Assembly: GCA_009692485.1 (NCBI GenBank)
Contig: SHZB01000012.1
Coordinates: 1-38,458 of the forward strand
Source: Myxococcales bacterium
GTDB taxonomy: Bacteria; Myxococcota_A; Polyangia; Polyangiales; Polyangiaceae
DNA: 38,458 nt
Reading direction: 5' to 3'
Made by a program: the position numbers and the translations under genes. Below, piece by piece: positions 37,384 to 38,458 of this stretch (the first letter of the stretch is position 1; each line of letters starts with the position of its first letter). Below the pieces are notes generated by a model that ran no database searches, was not told where the DNA came from, and saw only the letters and a program-made list of their open reading frames with translations.

Positions 37384-38458
37384 GGCTCGAGGTCCTTGTC
37401 GTCTCCGCTCGCCGAGTAGCCAAGGAGGTAGGCCTCGATGAAGGCGTCGATGTCACCGTCGAGCACGCTGTCGACGGCGCCCGTTCCGACTCCGGTGCGC
37501 ACGTCCTTCACGAGCCGATAGGGCGCGAGCACGTAGTTGCGGATCTGGCTGCCGAAGTTGATGGCGCTCTTCGATGCCTGGTATGCCTGCGCCGCATCCG
37601 CGCGCTTCTGCAGCTCGAGTTGATAGAGCTTGGCCTTCAGCATCTTCATCGCGAGCGCGCGATTTTGGTGCTGACTGCGCTCGGCGCGGCACACGATGTT
37701 GATGCCCGTGGGCAGGTGCTTGAGGCGCACCGCGGTCTCGACCTTGTTGACGTTCTGGCCGCCCTTGCCGCCTGCGCGCATGGTCGTCAAGTCGATGTCT
37801 TTGTCGGCGATGTCGATGTTGATCTCGTCATCGCCGTCGGGCGTGACGTCGACCGCCGCGAACGAGGTCTGGCGCGTCCCGTCGGCGTTGAACGGGCTCA
37901 TGCGGACGAGCCGATGCACGCCGCACTCCGAGCGCAGATAGCCATACGCGTTCGGGCCCGACACGGTGATCGTGACGCCGTCGATGCCGGCCTCGTCGCC
38001 CTCCTGAAAGTCGATGATCTCGGTCTTGTAGCCGCGACGCTCGCACCACCTCAGGTACATGCGCATCATGATCTGCGCCCAGTCCTTCGCGTCGGTGCCG
38101 CCTGCGCCTGGATTGATGCTCAAGATCGCATCGCCATGGTCCGCGGGGCCGGAGAGCATGCGCTTCAGCTCGAGCTGGCGCACCGTCGTCGCGAGGACGT
38201 TGACCTGCCGCGTCGCGTCCTCGAGCGCGCCCTCGTCACCCTCTTCCGCCGCGAGCTCGAGGTAGTCGGCGGCATCGCCGAGCGCGGTCCTTGTCTGCTC
38301 CATCGCGTTGACCTTGGCGTCCACGTCGGCACGCTTTCGCAGCACCGTTTGCGCGCGCTTCTGGTCATCCCAGAAGCCGGCGACGAGCGTCTGATCGGTC
38401 AGCGCGTCGAGCGATTTCTTGAGCTGCGGGACGTCAAAGGTACCCCCTTAGCGCCTCA
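37380..38458 (-). CDS. prfB: Peptide chain release factor 2, N-terminus beyond window; needs +1 frameshift at 38433-38439
   Basis: [69 protein letters not shown]; frame joins through CTTTGAC to upstream ...LRGYL. Confidence 0.95.
38433..38448 (-). promoter_or_regulatory. prfB: prfB programmed +1 frameshift site
   Basis: Minus strand AGGGGGTACCTTTGAC: SD-like AGGGGG, slippery CTT, in-frame TGA, C; upstream frame EALRGYL*, downstream frame [12 protein letters not shown]. Confidence 0.93.

Overview
GC-rich window resembling a myxobacterium-like (Myxococcota/Polyangiales-type) chromosome; this lineage guess comes from gene content and lipoprotein style only. About 30 CDSs cover most of the window. 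Recognisable genes: cstA (3' end), folB, a RluA-family pseudouridine synthase, a TamB + Omp85/TamA-like pair, recA, recN, map, a homoserine-kinase-like kinase, hflX, a FolE-like protein + SDR, ychF, and a prfB-lysS-lolC/E-lolD run. Several predicted lipoproteins are present, one of them a large MopE-like Asp/Cys-repeat protein. I saw no CRISPR array, rRNA, tRNA, transposase or prophage. The least explained material is short repeats at gene boundaries: (i) a 14-unit, 17-bp two-subtype dyad array filling a convergent intergenic gap (2456-2693); (ii) a 5-copy palindromic array whose outer copies supply the stop codons of both recN and map (21417-21568); (iii) a ~62-bp direct repeat carrying the cstA stop codon and flanking an inverted gene (746-807 / 1270-1331); (iv) a 63-bp tandem duplication at the tamB/omp85 junction that doubles a signal peptide (14273-14398). 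Also present: a LexA-box-like palindrome abutting a stem-loop upstream of recA, unusual residues in the RecA P-loop, and a textbook prfB +1 frameshift site at the right edge.
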